Assembly (NCBI GenBank): GCA_035502995.1
Contig: DATJTW010000026.1
Location: 1-64,000 of the forward strand
Origin: CADEED01 sp035502995
Lineage (GTDB): Bacteria > Pseudomonadota > Gammaproteobacteria > Steroidobacterales > Steroidobacteraceae
Direction: 5' to 3'
Length of the DNA stretch: 64,000 nucleotides
This document shows, one piece after another, positions 1 through 10,060 of the stretch. Each line of letters opens with the position of its first letter. Positions within the stretch are counted from its first letter, which is position 1. The notes beneath the pieces are model-generated. The model was not told the DNA's origin. It made no database searches and saw nothing but the letters and a program-made list of their open reading frames with translations. The translations under genes were made by a program, and so were the position numbers.

Positions 1-120
1 CACATCTTCTCAATGCAAGTCGTCGAGCTCACCACGGCGGCGCGCGGCCGTTCGCTCCTCACCGATCTCCAGGGGCGAAAAAGAGAGACCGAACGCCACA
101 CCAGCGACCACCTCCTGCGT
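1..120. other. Left edge, no supported gene
   Basis: One plus-strand frame is open from base 1 to a TAG at 160-162, ending inside the repeat at 121-163. It could be the tail of a gene that begins outside the window. The readable 53 codons show no motif I recognise, so no gene is called. Confidence 0.3.
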
Positions 121-163
121 GACTGTCCCCTTTTGCTAGGAAACGGGGACTGTCCCCATTAGC
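121..163 (+). repeat. Dispersed palindromic repeat, copy 1
   Basis: These 43 bases match 9503-9545 at 40 of 43 positions. The unit contains GGGGAC/GTCCCC complementary arms around a GCTAGGAAAC core, so it can fold. It lies just past the end of the LysE-type exporter gene and supplies that gene's TAA stop codon (159-161, minus strand). Elements of this look (REP-like, intergenic, palindromic) are common in proteobacteria and are often mobilised by Y1-type RAYT transposases; no such gene is visible here. Confidence 0.75.
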
Positions 164-773
164 GGGTGGCGATCACGACGGCGGCGCCGGCCATGGCGAC
201 TCCCGAGCTGCGGTTCAGCTTGCGTACCGCACTCGGCGTCGTGAACAACTGCCGCGCGCGGGCGGCGAGGAATACGTACGTCCCCAGCACCGTCGGCAAC
301 ACGATCGCGATCGCCGCCGAGATCTCTAAAAAGCGCACCACGTTCAACGACGCCAGGTCGATCACCGTCGGCAACAACGCCAGGAAGAACAGGATCGCCT
401 TCGGATTGGCCAACGTCAGCATCAGGCTCGCCACGAACGCGCGCCAGCCATGCTGGCGCCCGTCGTCGTCGCTGACCTCCACGCGCTGCGCCGGTGCGCG
501 CCACAGCTTCCAGGCGAGATACAGCAGATAGGCGACACCGGCCCATTTGATCGCGACGAACAGCGGCGCCGCGGTCTTCGCCAGCGCGGCGAGGCCCGTG
601 GCGGCGACCGTGAACCACACGAGATCGCCGACCACGAACCCCGCGATGAACGCCGGCGCCCCACGGAACCCGTGCGCCAGCGAGCGCGCGACGATCGCCG
701 CGATGCCGGGGCCCGGCGTCGCGACGGCCAGCGCGTAGACGGCGCAGAAGGTGAGGATGCCGGTGAGCGTCAC
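159..773 (-). CDS. LysE/RhtB-family amino acid exporter
   Basis: A 204-residue inner-membrane protein, probably a proton-driven exporter of amino acids or similar metabolites; the substrate cannot be read from sequence. The N-terminus has the family's hallmark ATPGPG motif after the first membrane segment, followed by the usual run of hydrophobic segments and a central NPKAILFF motif. I chose the GTG at 773 because it overlaps the upstream receptor stop as GTGA, which suggests translational coupling, and because it begins directly at the first membrane helix. A longer in-frame start at 830 would lie inside the receptor gene. The stop codon comes from the repeat at 121-163, so the native C-terminus may have been altered by that element. 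Confidence 0.85.
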   Translation of the reverse strand: MTLTGILTFCAVYALAVATPGPGIAAIVARSLAHGFRGAPAFIAGFVVGDLVWFTVAATGLAALAKTAAPLFVAIKWAGVAYLLYLAWKLWRAPAQRVEVSDDDGRQHGWRAFVASLMLTLANPKAILFFLALLPTVIDLASLNVVRFLEISAAIAIVLPTVLGTYVFLAARARQLFTTPSAVRKLNRSSGVAMAGAAVVIATR

Positions 774-3553
774 TGGCCGAACTTGTAGTTCACCGTGAAG
801 TACACCGTGCGGCCCACCGAATCGAACCACGAGATGTCGTAGTACGGATACGACGCATACGTCGCGTCCTTCACCGGCTTCTTGTCGGCGAGATTGTCGA
901 CGGTGATGCGCGCGCTCACGGTCTCCGCGATCTCGTACTCCACCGACGCGTTCATCAGGATGCTGGCGGGGATGTACCCGTCCTCGTCCCAGTTCGGCAG
1001 GCGATCGAGGCGCTGCGCATGCAGCGTCGCGCTGAACGGACCGTGATCGAACGTCAGGCTCGCGCTGGCCTTGCTGCGCGGGATGTCGAAGCCGGAGTCG
1101 GGCCGGAACATGTCGATGACCGGATCGCCCGGGTACTGCTGGCTCTCGTGGTCGAAGACCTTCGTGTAGCTGAGGTTGAACGTCAGCGACGAATCGGCGA
1201 TCGGCTGCTTGTAACGCAGGCCGAAGTCGACGCCGTCGGTGCTCTCGTGCGCGATGTTGATCGGGTTCACGCGCACGCCGAACAACTCGCCCGGCGACAC
1301 CGGGTTCGACAGCGGGTACCGCTCGACACGCGCGATGGCGTCCGCGCAGGTCGGCGAATTGACGGCGACCGCGTCACCGTCGGCGTCGCTGCCGATGCGG
1401 CAGTCCGCCTCGGCGCGCAGCAGCTTGTCGATGTCGATGTCGACGACCTGGTCCTCGAGCTTCACGTCGAAGTAGTCGACGGACACCATGAGGTTCTCGA
1501 CCGGCGACCACACGAAGCCCGCGCCCCACGACGTGCTCGTCTCGGGTTTGAGCTCGCGGTTGCCCGAACGCGTCGAGACGATGCCGACGTCGGAGAACGA
1601 GCAATCGTCGATGTCCTCGTCGGGTTCCTCGGTGCGGCACAGGTAGTAGTCGTTGGCCGACGGGTGCACGTTGCCTTCACCCGCGAACACGTAGTGAAGG
1701 TCGGGCGCACGGAAGCCGGTGCCGTAGTAGCCGCGCACCAGCAACGTGTCGAGCGGCCGGAACTCGAGGCCGAAGTTGTACGTGAACTTGCCGACGTCGT
1801 GACCGGCGAAGTGGTAGCTGTCGTAGCGGCCCGCGGTGCTGAGCTCGAGCATCCTCACGACCGGGAGGCGGAACTCGTAGCTGCCGCTCCAGTGGTTGCG
1901 CGAGCCGTGACCGTCCTGGTCCTTCCAGCCGTAATAGTAGTAGCCGAGCGCGAGCGGATCGGGCTTCAGCTCGTACGACTGGTTGCCCGCTTCGACGTTG
2001 GCCGCGAAGCCGGCGTTGCCGCCCGGCAGCGAGAACAGATCGCCGTTCGTCAGCGTGAACGACGCGTAGTCGTTGCGCGACTGCGGATGGTAGGTCGTCC
2101 GCGCGGTGATCGAGTCGAACTCGTCGGGCGTCAGCGGCGTGTACAGGCGCGCCGGATCGGCGTCGAACGTGGCGTAACCGCTGTCGTCGTCGAAGCCGGT
2201 CGATTCGCCGAGGAACAGGTCGTTGGCGGCCGACGCGACCACCTGCGGCCAGTCGACCTTGAGCTCGTACTGGCTGTGGTTGAGATAGGCCTCGTAGTTC
2301 CACTTGTCGCCGAGCTTGCCCTTGATGCCGGGCGTGACCGTGATGGTCTTCTGATCGCTGTGGATCATGCCGCGTTCGAGACCGCCCATCTCCTCGGGCG
2401 TGAACTGGCGGTACCAGCTGTCGAGATCGCCGACCTGGTCGTTGAAGAAGATGCCGTCTTCGCTGCCGTTCTCGTCCTGGAACTGCCAGGAGAGCACGTC
2501 GTTCATCAGCTTCACCTTGCTGACGCCGACCAGCACGTCGGCGAACAGCGAGGTCGAGTCGCTGAGCTCGTAGGTGAGCGATGCGAATCCCGTGGCGCCC
2601 CGGCGTTCGCTGAGGATCGTGCCCCAGCCGATCGACTCGTTGCTGCCGCAGAAGTGGCCGTCGCCCCAGTCGTCGAGGTCCTCGTCGAACGGGCCCCAGC
2701 CCGGGCGCGTGGCCCAGTAGGTAGTCCCCTTGCTGTAGCTGGCCAGCGACGCGCAGGTCGCCTGGCCCGGATCGATGTACACGTCGTCGTTCGGCTCGAT
2801 GCGCAGGAAGTCGCGGCGCGCGAGCGGCGCATCGGTGGTCGGGTTGTCCGCCGTCGAGTCCTGGATCTTGCGATCGAACGCCCATAACGGCCGCTTGTCG
2901 AGCAGCTCGAGGCCGAACACCGCGTGGAACTTCTCGCGCGAGATGCCCGTCGACACGGACAGGCGATGCGAGTCGCCGCCGCCGTCGGCAGTCGGCGTGC
3001 CGTACCGGTAGCTGAAGTCGACGCCCTCGACGTCCTTCTTCAGCACGAAGTTCACGACGCCGGCGATGGCGTCGGAGCCGTAGATCGCGGACGCGCTGCC
3101 CGACAGCACCTCGACCTTGTCGATCATGCCGACCGGGATGTTCGAGATGTCGGTGAAGTTGCTGAGGCCGTTGAACGGCAGCGGGAAGTCGGCGATGCGC
3201 CGGCCGTTCACCAGCACCAGCGTGTGGTTCGCGCCGAGGCCGCGCAGGTCGACCTGCTCGGCGCCGGGCGTGAAGTCCGCGCCGTTGAAGGACTGCTGGC
3301 TCTGCGTCTCGCCGCCGTTCTGCGTCAGCGCCTTGAGCACGTCGGGGACGCTGGTCAGACCGGAGCTCTCGATCTCGCGCGAGTCGAGCACCGTGATGGG
3401 CGCGGGCCCTTCCTGCTGGACGCGCGGGATGCGCGATCCGATGACGACGACTTCCTCGATGGGCGCGTTGTTGTTCTCCTGCTCCTGCGCATACGCGCCG
3501 GACGAACACGCCGCGACCGTGGCCGCGATCGCGACCCGAACCCCGTTCTTCAT
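770..3553 (-). CDS. TonB-dependent outer-membrane receptor
   Basis: A 927-residue receptor that takes up a ligand across the outer membrane using TonB energy. A signal peptide (about residues 1-22) is followed by a TonB-box-like segment (IEEVVVIGSRI) and a plug domain with the LVLVNGRR and GSASAIYGSDAIAGVVNF motifs. The rest is a beta-barrel rich in aromatic strands, with a GYYGTGFRAPD motif. The style is that of the large receptor families of Xanthomonas and sphingomonads that import plant- or peptide-derived substrates. The ligand is unknown: no degradative enzyme or regulator is fused or directly co-transcribed apart from the exporter. The ATG at 3553 has a good GGGGAG ribosome site. Confidence 0.92.
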   Translation of the reverse strand: MKNGVRVAIAATVAACSSGAYAQEQENNNAPIEEVVVIGSRIPRVQQEGPAPITVLDSREIESSGLTSVPDVLKALTQNGGETQSQQSFNGADFTPGAEQVDLRGLGANHTLVLVNGRRIADFPLPFNGLSNFTDISNIPVGMIDKVEVLSGSASAIYGSDAIAGVVNFVLKKDVEGVDFSYRYGTPTADGGGDSHRLSVSTGISREKFHAVFGLELLDKRPLWAFDRKIQDSTADNPTTDAPLARRDFLRIEPNDDVYIDPGQATCASLASYSKGTTYWATRPGWGPFDEDLDDWGDGHFCGSNESIGWGTILSERRGATGFASLTYELSDSTSLFADVLVGVSKVKLMNDVLSWQFQDENGSEDGIFFNDQVGDLDSWYRQFTPEEMGGLERGMIHSDQKTITVTPGIKGKLGDKWNYEAYLNHSQYELKVDWPQVVASAANDLFLGESTGFDDDSGYATFDADPARLYTPLTPDEFDSITARTTYHPQSRNDYASFTLTNGDLFSLPGGNAGFAANVEAGNQSYELKPDPLALGYYYYGWKDQDGHGSRNHWSGSYEFRLPVVRMLELSTAGRYDSYHFAGHDVGKFTYNFGLEFRPLDTLLVRGYYGTGFRAPDLHYVFAGEGNVHPSANDYYLCRTEEPDEDIDDCSFSDVGIVSTRSGNRELKPETSTSWGAGFVWSPVENLMVSVDYFDVKLEDQVVDIDIDKLLRAEADCRIGSDADGDAVAVNSPTCADAIARVERYPLSNPVSPGELFGVRVNPINIAHESTDGVDFGLRYKQPIADSSLTFNLSYTKVFDHESQQYPGDPVIDMFRPDSGFDIPRSKASASLTFDHGPFSATLHAQRLDRLPNWDEDGYIPASILMNASVEYEIAETVSARITVDNLADKKPVKDATYASYPYYDISWFDSVGRTVYFTVNYKFGQ

Positions 3554-3589
3554 GTTGGCTCCCCGATTGACCGATTTATCAGCGTCCCG

Positions 3590-3620
3590 ATTCTAGGGCG
3601 TCGACCTTGATTTGTGTAAA
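3590..3620 (-). promoter_or_regulatory. Possible promoter of the TonB receptor
   Basis: On the minus strand, TTTACA (3620-3615) and TAGAAT (3595-3590) are separated by 19 bases, about 37 bases before the receptor ATG. The 99-base gap is shared with the divergent fusion gene, which starts at 3653. The spacing is longer than ideal. Confidence 0.4.
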
Positions 3621-3652
3621 GCTCGCGGCCTTCCAGACCCGGAGCGAACCAA

Positions 3653-5600
<1,948 letters not shown>

Positions 5601-5629
<29 letters not shown>

Positions 5630-6575
5630 GATACGTGTCGAGCCACGACACCGTCTCGCCCAGGTAGTTCGGCCAGTCGGTGGGCGGGGCGCCCCCGGGC
5701 GTGCGCATCTGCGCGAGTCCGAAATCCGCGCCGTGCACGCCGCGCGGCACCACGATCAGCTTCACCGGCACGCCGGACTTGCCGAGCAGCGCCTCCATCG
5801 CGGTGGACTGTCGCAGCGGCACGAGCACGTCGGCGTCGCCGTGGATCAGCAGCGTCGGCGGCGACCGGTCCGTGACGTGCGTGATCGGTGACGCGGCTGC
5901 ATACGCCGCCGCGGCCGACGCCTGCGAGGGCGGGGCTTCCATGAACGAGGTGACGTAGGCCACGCCTTCGACCGTGTCGATCGTGCGCAGGTCGAGCAGC
6001 GCCGCGCGCAGGACGACCGCCTGCAGCGCCGCCGATTCGCGGTTCACGGGATCCGCATCGGCAGGATTGCCGGGCGATGCCAGCATCGCCGCGAGGCCGA
6101 CCAGGTGACCGCCCGACGAGCCGCCGACGCCGCCGAGCCGCGCCGGGTCGATGCCGTAGTCCTTCGCGTGGAAACGCACGTAGCGGATCGCGCGTTGCAC
6201 GTCGTCGACCGGCACCGGGTAGTGGAACTTCGGCGCGGCGCGATGATTCAGCGCGAACACCGTGTAGCCGGCGGCGGTCAGCGGCGGACCCCAGATGCCG
6301 ATCTGCTGTTCCTTCAGTGGCGTCGCGCCGTAGTCGGTCGACGCCTGCCAGCCGCTGCCGGAGATGAACACGACGCCGAGGCCGTTCGGCTTCGCCGGGC
6401 GGTGGACGTCGAGCAGCAGCGCGGCGCCGGAGGCCATGCCGTAGATGACGTTCTTCTCGACGGCGGGCGTGGCCGCCGGGGCGGTGGGCTTCGCGGCGAC
6501 GGCCGGGGTCGCGAAGAACGCGGCGAAGGACGTCGCGGCCAGCGCGACGACGGTTGCGAGCGTCGCCGCGCGCAT
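5601..6575 (-). CDS. Secreted alpha/beta-hydrolase (esterase)
   Basis: A 324-residue alpha/beta-hydrolase with an N-terminal signal peptide (about 1-28). The likely triad is Ser154 in GGSSGG, Asp249 in HGDADVLVP and His281 in GVHG. The region before the nucleophile (HYPVPVDDVQRAIRYVR) is typical of the BD-FAE/hormone-sensitive-lipase-like carboxylesterases. The true substrate is unknown; ester or acyl-sugar hydrolysis is the family role. The ATG at 6575 overlaps the stop of the upstream FimX-like gene (TGATG), so the two are probably co-translated. The frame stays open further upstream but there it only shadows the FimX-like gene. The 3' end overlaps the convergent fusion gene by 29 bases. 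Confidence 0.82.
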
Positions 6576-8644
6576 CAGCGTCGGCCGCCCGAGCCTTCGG
6601 CCATCACCACTTCTTCGGGTGCGTTGACGAAGTAACCCTGGATGAACTGCACGCCGAGCTGCCACAACACGGCCATCGTGTTCGCATCCTCGACGCGTTC
6701 GGCGATGGTTTCGATCTTGAGCTTCACCGCCTGCTCGACCAGCTTCTTCACGACGCCCTGCGTCTCGAAGTTGCCGGCGAGGTCCTGCACCAGCGCGCCG
6801 TCGATCTTCACGAAGTCGAGCGGCACGCCGTTCAGCAGCTTGAACGGATCGCGGCCGGAGCCGAACCGTTCGAGCGCGACGCGGAAGCCGAGCTTCTTGA
6901 GCGCGCCGAGCTGGCCGACCGCGGCGTTCATGTACTGCTCGGCGATGCTCTCGGTGATCTGGAAACACAGCCGCGCCGGCACGTGCGAGCCGGTGGCGAG
7001 CTGCGTCTTCAGCCAGTCGACGAAGCCGTTGTCGAGCACGCTGTCCTTCGACAGGCGCACGAAGAGACATCCGGGTTTCTTCTGCGCGGCGAACGACAGC
7101 GACGCGCCGACCACCCAGCGGTCGATGTTCTTCAGCAGATCGTTGCGCTCGGCGGCCGCCATGAACTCGGCGGGCAGCACTTCCTTGCCCTGGTGGTCGA
7201 GCATGCGCACGAGCACGTCGAACATGTTCGGGTCTTCGCCCTGCAGGCTCGCGACCGGCTGCTGCACGAGGCGGAAGCGGTTCTCCATCAGCGCGGACTT
7301 GATGTGCTTCACCCAGATCTTGTCGTAGGCCTGCACGCGCGTGTCGGTGTCGGCCTTGTCGAGGTGATAGATCTGGTTGCCGCCCTGGCTGCGGCCGCGG
7401 CGCACCGCTTCGACGACGTCGGCGACGATCGCATCGATGCTCGAGCCCGAGACGGGCACGGCGGTGAGGCCGATGGTGCAGCTCGAGTGGACCGTGCGCT
7501 GGCCGACGGTCGAGACGTGCTGCGAGAATCGTTCGAGCACCTGTTCGGCCCAGGCTTCGACGTCGTGCGAATTGCCGCGCTCGATCAGCGCGAGCACGGA
7601 GACGCCGGCGAAACGCCCGGCGATGTCGTTGGGACCGAGGTGCGATTTCAGCAATGTCGCGTATTCGGCGACCAGCTGCTCGCTGCCGCGCACGCCGACG
7701 TCCTTCTCGAGCTCCGCGAACTTGTCGGGCCGTACCAGCGCCATGAAACGCACGCCGCCGGCGGGCGGTGCCGCGATGCGGACGCCGATGGCGTCGAGCG
7801 CCGGCCGGCGCAGCAGCAGGCCGGTGGTGGAATCGCGCTTGACCGCGTCGGTCAGCTCGGTAGTTAGCTGGCGGTCGTCGCGCTTCTTCGCCGGCACCAT
7901 GATGCGCACGCACGGCTCGTTGTCGAACTCGCCGGGCGTCAGCACGAGGTCCATCTGGCATTGCGTGCCGTCGCCGAGCAGGCCGTTGACCTTGAGCGGG
8001 TGGTCGCTCCACTTGCCCTGCGCGCAGGCGACCAGCGCGCCCTTCAACGCGGCGTGCGAGCGGTCGTCGAACAGGTCCATCAGCGGCTGGCCGACGACGG
8101 CGTTGGAATCCGCGTAGCCGAACAGCTCGAGCCAGGTCTGGTTGGCGTCGACGACGATGCCTTCCTGCACCTGCAGGATGGCGTCGTTCGAACGCTGCAG
8201 GACCGACTGGAGCTGGCGGCGGTAGTCGCTCGCGGCCTGCAGCGTGGTGTTCAGTGCGCGCTCCAGCCGGAAAGAGCGCAGCTCGCGCGACAGGACGGCC
8301 TGCACGCGCTCGGTGGCGGACAACGAGATGACGTCGCGTGCGCCCAGCTTCATGCCGGCGGCGATGTCGGTTTCGGAGATCTGCGGGCGGATCAACAGCA
8401 TCGGTACCTGCGGCGCGAGCTGGTCGCGCACGGTGCCGGCCTGGCGCGTGTCCGCCTCGGAGGTGTAGGCGCAGACCAGCAATTCGGGATTCAGCTGCTC
8501 GAGGGCTTCACCGAGATCGCGCACGGCAGGGATCCAGGTGCAGTGCACGGGTTCGCCGGCCCGGCGCATCAGGCTGTTGATGAACTCGGAGGGTTCGCGC
8601 TGCGGCGAAAAGACGATGAGCGGTACGGCCGAATTGTCGGTCAA
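6575..8644 (-). CDS. fimX: FimX-like degenerate GGDEF/EAL c-di-GMP effector
   Basis: A 689-residue cytoplasmic protein with a receiver-like N-terminus (about 1-125), a PAS domain (about 140-255), a GGDEF fold (about 270-430) and an EAL fold (about 440-680). Both catalytic signatures are broken. AGVSV (near residue 345) stands where GGDEF should be, DVL (near 475) replaces EAL, and LERFGSG replaces the DDFGTG loop. Length, domain order and pattern of decay match FimX of Pseudomonas and Xanthomonas, a c-di-GMP receptor that promotes type IV pilus assembly. Loss of catalysis is read from the motifs; c-di-GMP binding is inferred. The TTG start at 8644 is supported by a GGGGAG ribosome site seven bases upstream. 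Confidence 0.75.
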   Translation of the reverse strand: MTDNSAVPLIVFSPQREPSEFINSLMRRAGEPVHCTWIPAVRDLGEALEQLNPELLVCAYTSEADTRQAGTVRDQLAPQVPMLLIRPQISETDIAAGMKLGARDVISLSATERVQAVLSRELRSFRLERALNTTLQAASDYRRQLQSVLQRSNDAILQVQEGIVVDANQTWLELFGYADSNAVVGQPLMDLFDDRSHAALKGALVACAQGKWSDHPLKVNGLLGDGTQCQMDLVLTPGEFDNEPCVRIMVPAKKRDDRQLTTELTDAVKRDSTTGLLLRRPALDAIGVRIAAPPAGGVRFMALVRPDKFAELEKDVGVRGSEQLVAEYATLLKSHLGPNDIAGRFAGVSVLALIERGNSHDVEAWAEQVLERFSQHVSTVGQRTVHSSCTIGLTAVPVSGSSIDAIVADVVEAVRRGRSQGGNQIYHLDKADTDTRVQAYDKIWVKHIKSALMENRFRLVQQPVASLQGEDPNMFDVLVRMLDHQGKEVLPAEFMAAAERNDLLKNIDRWVVGASLSFAAQKKPGCLFVRLSKDSVLDNGFVDWLKTQLATGSHVPARLCFQITESIAEQYMNAAVGQLGALKKLGFRVALERFGSGRDPFKLLNGVPLDFVKIDGALVQDLAGNFETQGVVKKLVEQAVKLKIETIAERVEDANTMAVLWQLGVQFIQGYFVNAPEEVVMAEGSGGRR

Positions 8645-8803
8645 GAGTGACTCCCCGGTTCGGCGGCGCCCGGCGGGCGGCGCAAGACAAGCAAGACAAA
8701 CAAGCGTCGCGAGTGTAACACCCGCCCCCCGGGGCCCCGGCCGAGAGCCGGCTCACATTGTCGATGCGCCGCGCTTCTTATGGCGGGCGCGCGAGTGGGC
8801 CGG

Positions 8804-8809
8804 TATCAT
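8804..8809 (+). promoter_or_regulatory. Likely -10 element of the efp promoter
   Basis: TATCAT followed by a GCGCGG discriminator, 39 bases before the efp ATG. No good -35 is visible at 16-18 bases. The 203-base gap from 8645 to 8847 otherwise holds only GC-rich sequence. Confidence 0.4.
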
Positions 8810-8847
8810 GCGCGGTCTTTTTTGCAGGCCCATACGGGAATCCCCCA

Positions 8848-9417
8848 ATGTCCAGTTACACGACCAATGAAATCCGCGGCGGAATGAAACTACTGATCGA
8901 TGGGGACCCGTATTCCGTCATCGACAACGAGTACGTGAAGCCCGGCAAGGGCCAGGCATTCAACCGCATCCGCGTGCGCAACCTGCGCACCGGTCGCACG
9001 GTGGAGAAGAGCTACCGCTCGGGCGAATCGATCGAAGCCGCAGACGTCATGGATACGGAGATGCAGTATCTCTACAAGGACGGCGACTTCTGGACGTTCA
9101 TGAATCCCGAGAACTACGAGCAGCTGCAGGCGGGCGAGTCGGCCGTCGGCGAAGCGGCGCAGTGGTTGAAGGACGGCACCGTCTGCATCATCACGCTGTG
9201 GAACGGCGTGCCGCTGGTGGTGACGCCGCCGCCGCACATCGAGCTCAAGGTCGTCGAGACCGATCCCGGCCTCAAGGGTGACACCGCGACCGGTGGCAGC
9301 AAGCCCGCGAAGATGGAAACCGGCGCCGTCGTGCGCGTGCCGCTGTTCATCAACGAAGGCGAAGTGCTGCGCATCGACACGCGCACCGGCGAGTACATCT
9401 CGCGCGGCAAGGCGTAG
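8848..9417 (+). CDS. efp: Translation elongation factor P
   Basis: A 189-residue, full-length EF-P, which enters the ribosomal E site and relieves stalling at polyproline stretches. The KOW-like N-terminal domain carries Lys34 in the loop VKPGKGQAF, the residue that EpmA modifies with beta-lysine in enterobacteria and Pseudomonas relatives. Two OB domains follow, ending in RIDTRTGEYISR. The ATG at 8848 gives the standard N-terminus; an open frame reaching back to 8758 begins at TTG and is non-coding. epmA lies 600 bases downstream on the other strand, so the modification pathway is at least partly present. epmB is not in the window. Confidence 0.97.
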   Translation: MSSYTTNEIRGGMKLLIDGDPYSVIDNEYVKPGKGQAFNRIRVRNLRTGRTVEKSYRSGESIEAADVMDTEMQYLYKDGDFWTFMNPENYEQLQAGESAVGEAAQWLKDGTVCIITLWNGVPLVVTPPPHIELKVVETDPGLKGDTATGGSKPAKMETGAVVRVPLFINEGEVLRIDTRTGEYISRGKA

Positions 9418-9440
9418 GACTTCTCGGGTGGACGCGCGGT

Positions 9441-9545
9441 GCGGGGACATTCCTCGTTTCCGCCGTCCGCTACGGACGGCAAATGGGGACAGTCCGTTTC
9501 AGGACTGTCCCCATTTGCTAGGAAACGAGGAATGTCCCCATTAGC
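9441..9545. repeat. Composite palindromic repeat between efp and msrC
   Basis: A large inverted repeat. An outer 19-base arm, 9443-9461, is perfectly complementary to 9521-9539. An inner 15-base arm, 9481-9495, pairs with 9502-9516 around a 6-base loop (9496-9501). The left side carries an extra perfect hairpin at 9462-9480 (8-base stem, loop CTA) where the right side has only GCTA. The right half (9503-9545) is the same unit as 121-163. It sits between two convergent genes and may act as a bidirectional transcript end. It looks like a REP/BIME-type pair. Confidence 0.85.
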
Positions 9546-9565
9546 TACGGAGTACGAGCCTCCTC

Positions 9566-10060
9566 CTAGCTACCGAGCGACTCCACGAATATCTTCGCCA
9601 GCGCCTCGAGCCCCACCTTCTCCGCATTCCCGAACCGCCCCTTCATCGGGCTATCCAGGTCCAGCACCCCGATCAGCTCGTTCCCGCGGATCAACGGCAC
9701 CACGATCTCCGACTCCGACGCCGAATCACACGCGATGTGCCCCGGGAACGCATGCACATCCTCGACGACCACCGTCTCCCGTCGTGCCGCCGCGGTGCCG
9801 CACACTCCCTTGCCGATCGCGATCCGCACGCACGCCGGCTTCCCCTGGAACGGCCCCAGCACCAGCTCCCCACTCTTATATAAGTAGAACCCGGCCCAGT
9901 TGAGCCCCGGCAGCGCATCCCGGATCAGCGCCGCCGTATTCGCCGCATTGGCCACGAGGTCGTGCTCGCCGTGCAGCAACGCGGACAGATCCCGCGCGAG
10001 TTCCCGCCACGCGGTCTCGCTGTTGCTGAAGTCGTAGGACGAGGCGGCATAGGTGCTCAT
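9566..10060 (-). CDS. msrC: Free methionine-(R)-sulfoxide reductase
   Basis: A 164-residue GAF-domain enzyme that reduces free methionine-(R)-sulfoxide in the cytosol using thioredoxin. The three cysteines of the fRMsr family are present in their usual order: PACVR, GVCG and HIACDS. The size equals the E. coli enzyme. The ATG at 10060 overlaps the epmA stop (TGATG); msrC is the last gene of the sco-psd-epmA-msrC unit. The TAG stop is just inside the gene-repeat boundary. Confidence 0.9.
   Translation of the reverse strand: MSTYAASSYDFSNSETAWRELARDLSALLHGEHDLVANAANTAALIRDALPGLNWAGFYLYKSGELVLGPFQGKPACVRIAIGKGVCGTAAARRETVVVEDVHAFPGHIACDSASESEIVVPLIRGNELIGVLDLDSPMKGRFGNAEKVGLEALAKIFVESLGS

Noticed and set aside
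1..162. Plus-strand open frame running in from the left edge
   Set aside because: Only 53 codons, no recognisable motif, and its last part is the palindromic repeat. It may be the tail of an off-window gene but cannot be supported.
1019..2887. Long plus-strand open frame opposite the TonB receptor
   Set aside because: Composition is Arg/Val/Glu-rich with no domain; it mirrors the receptor codons. The receptor frame has clear plug and barrel motifs.
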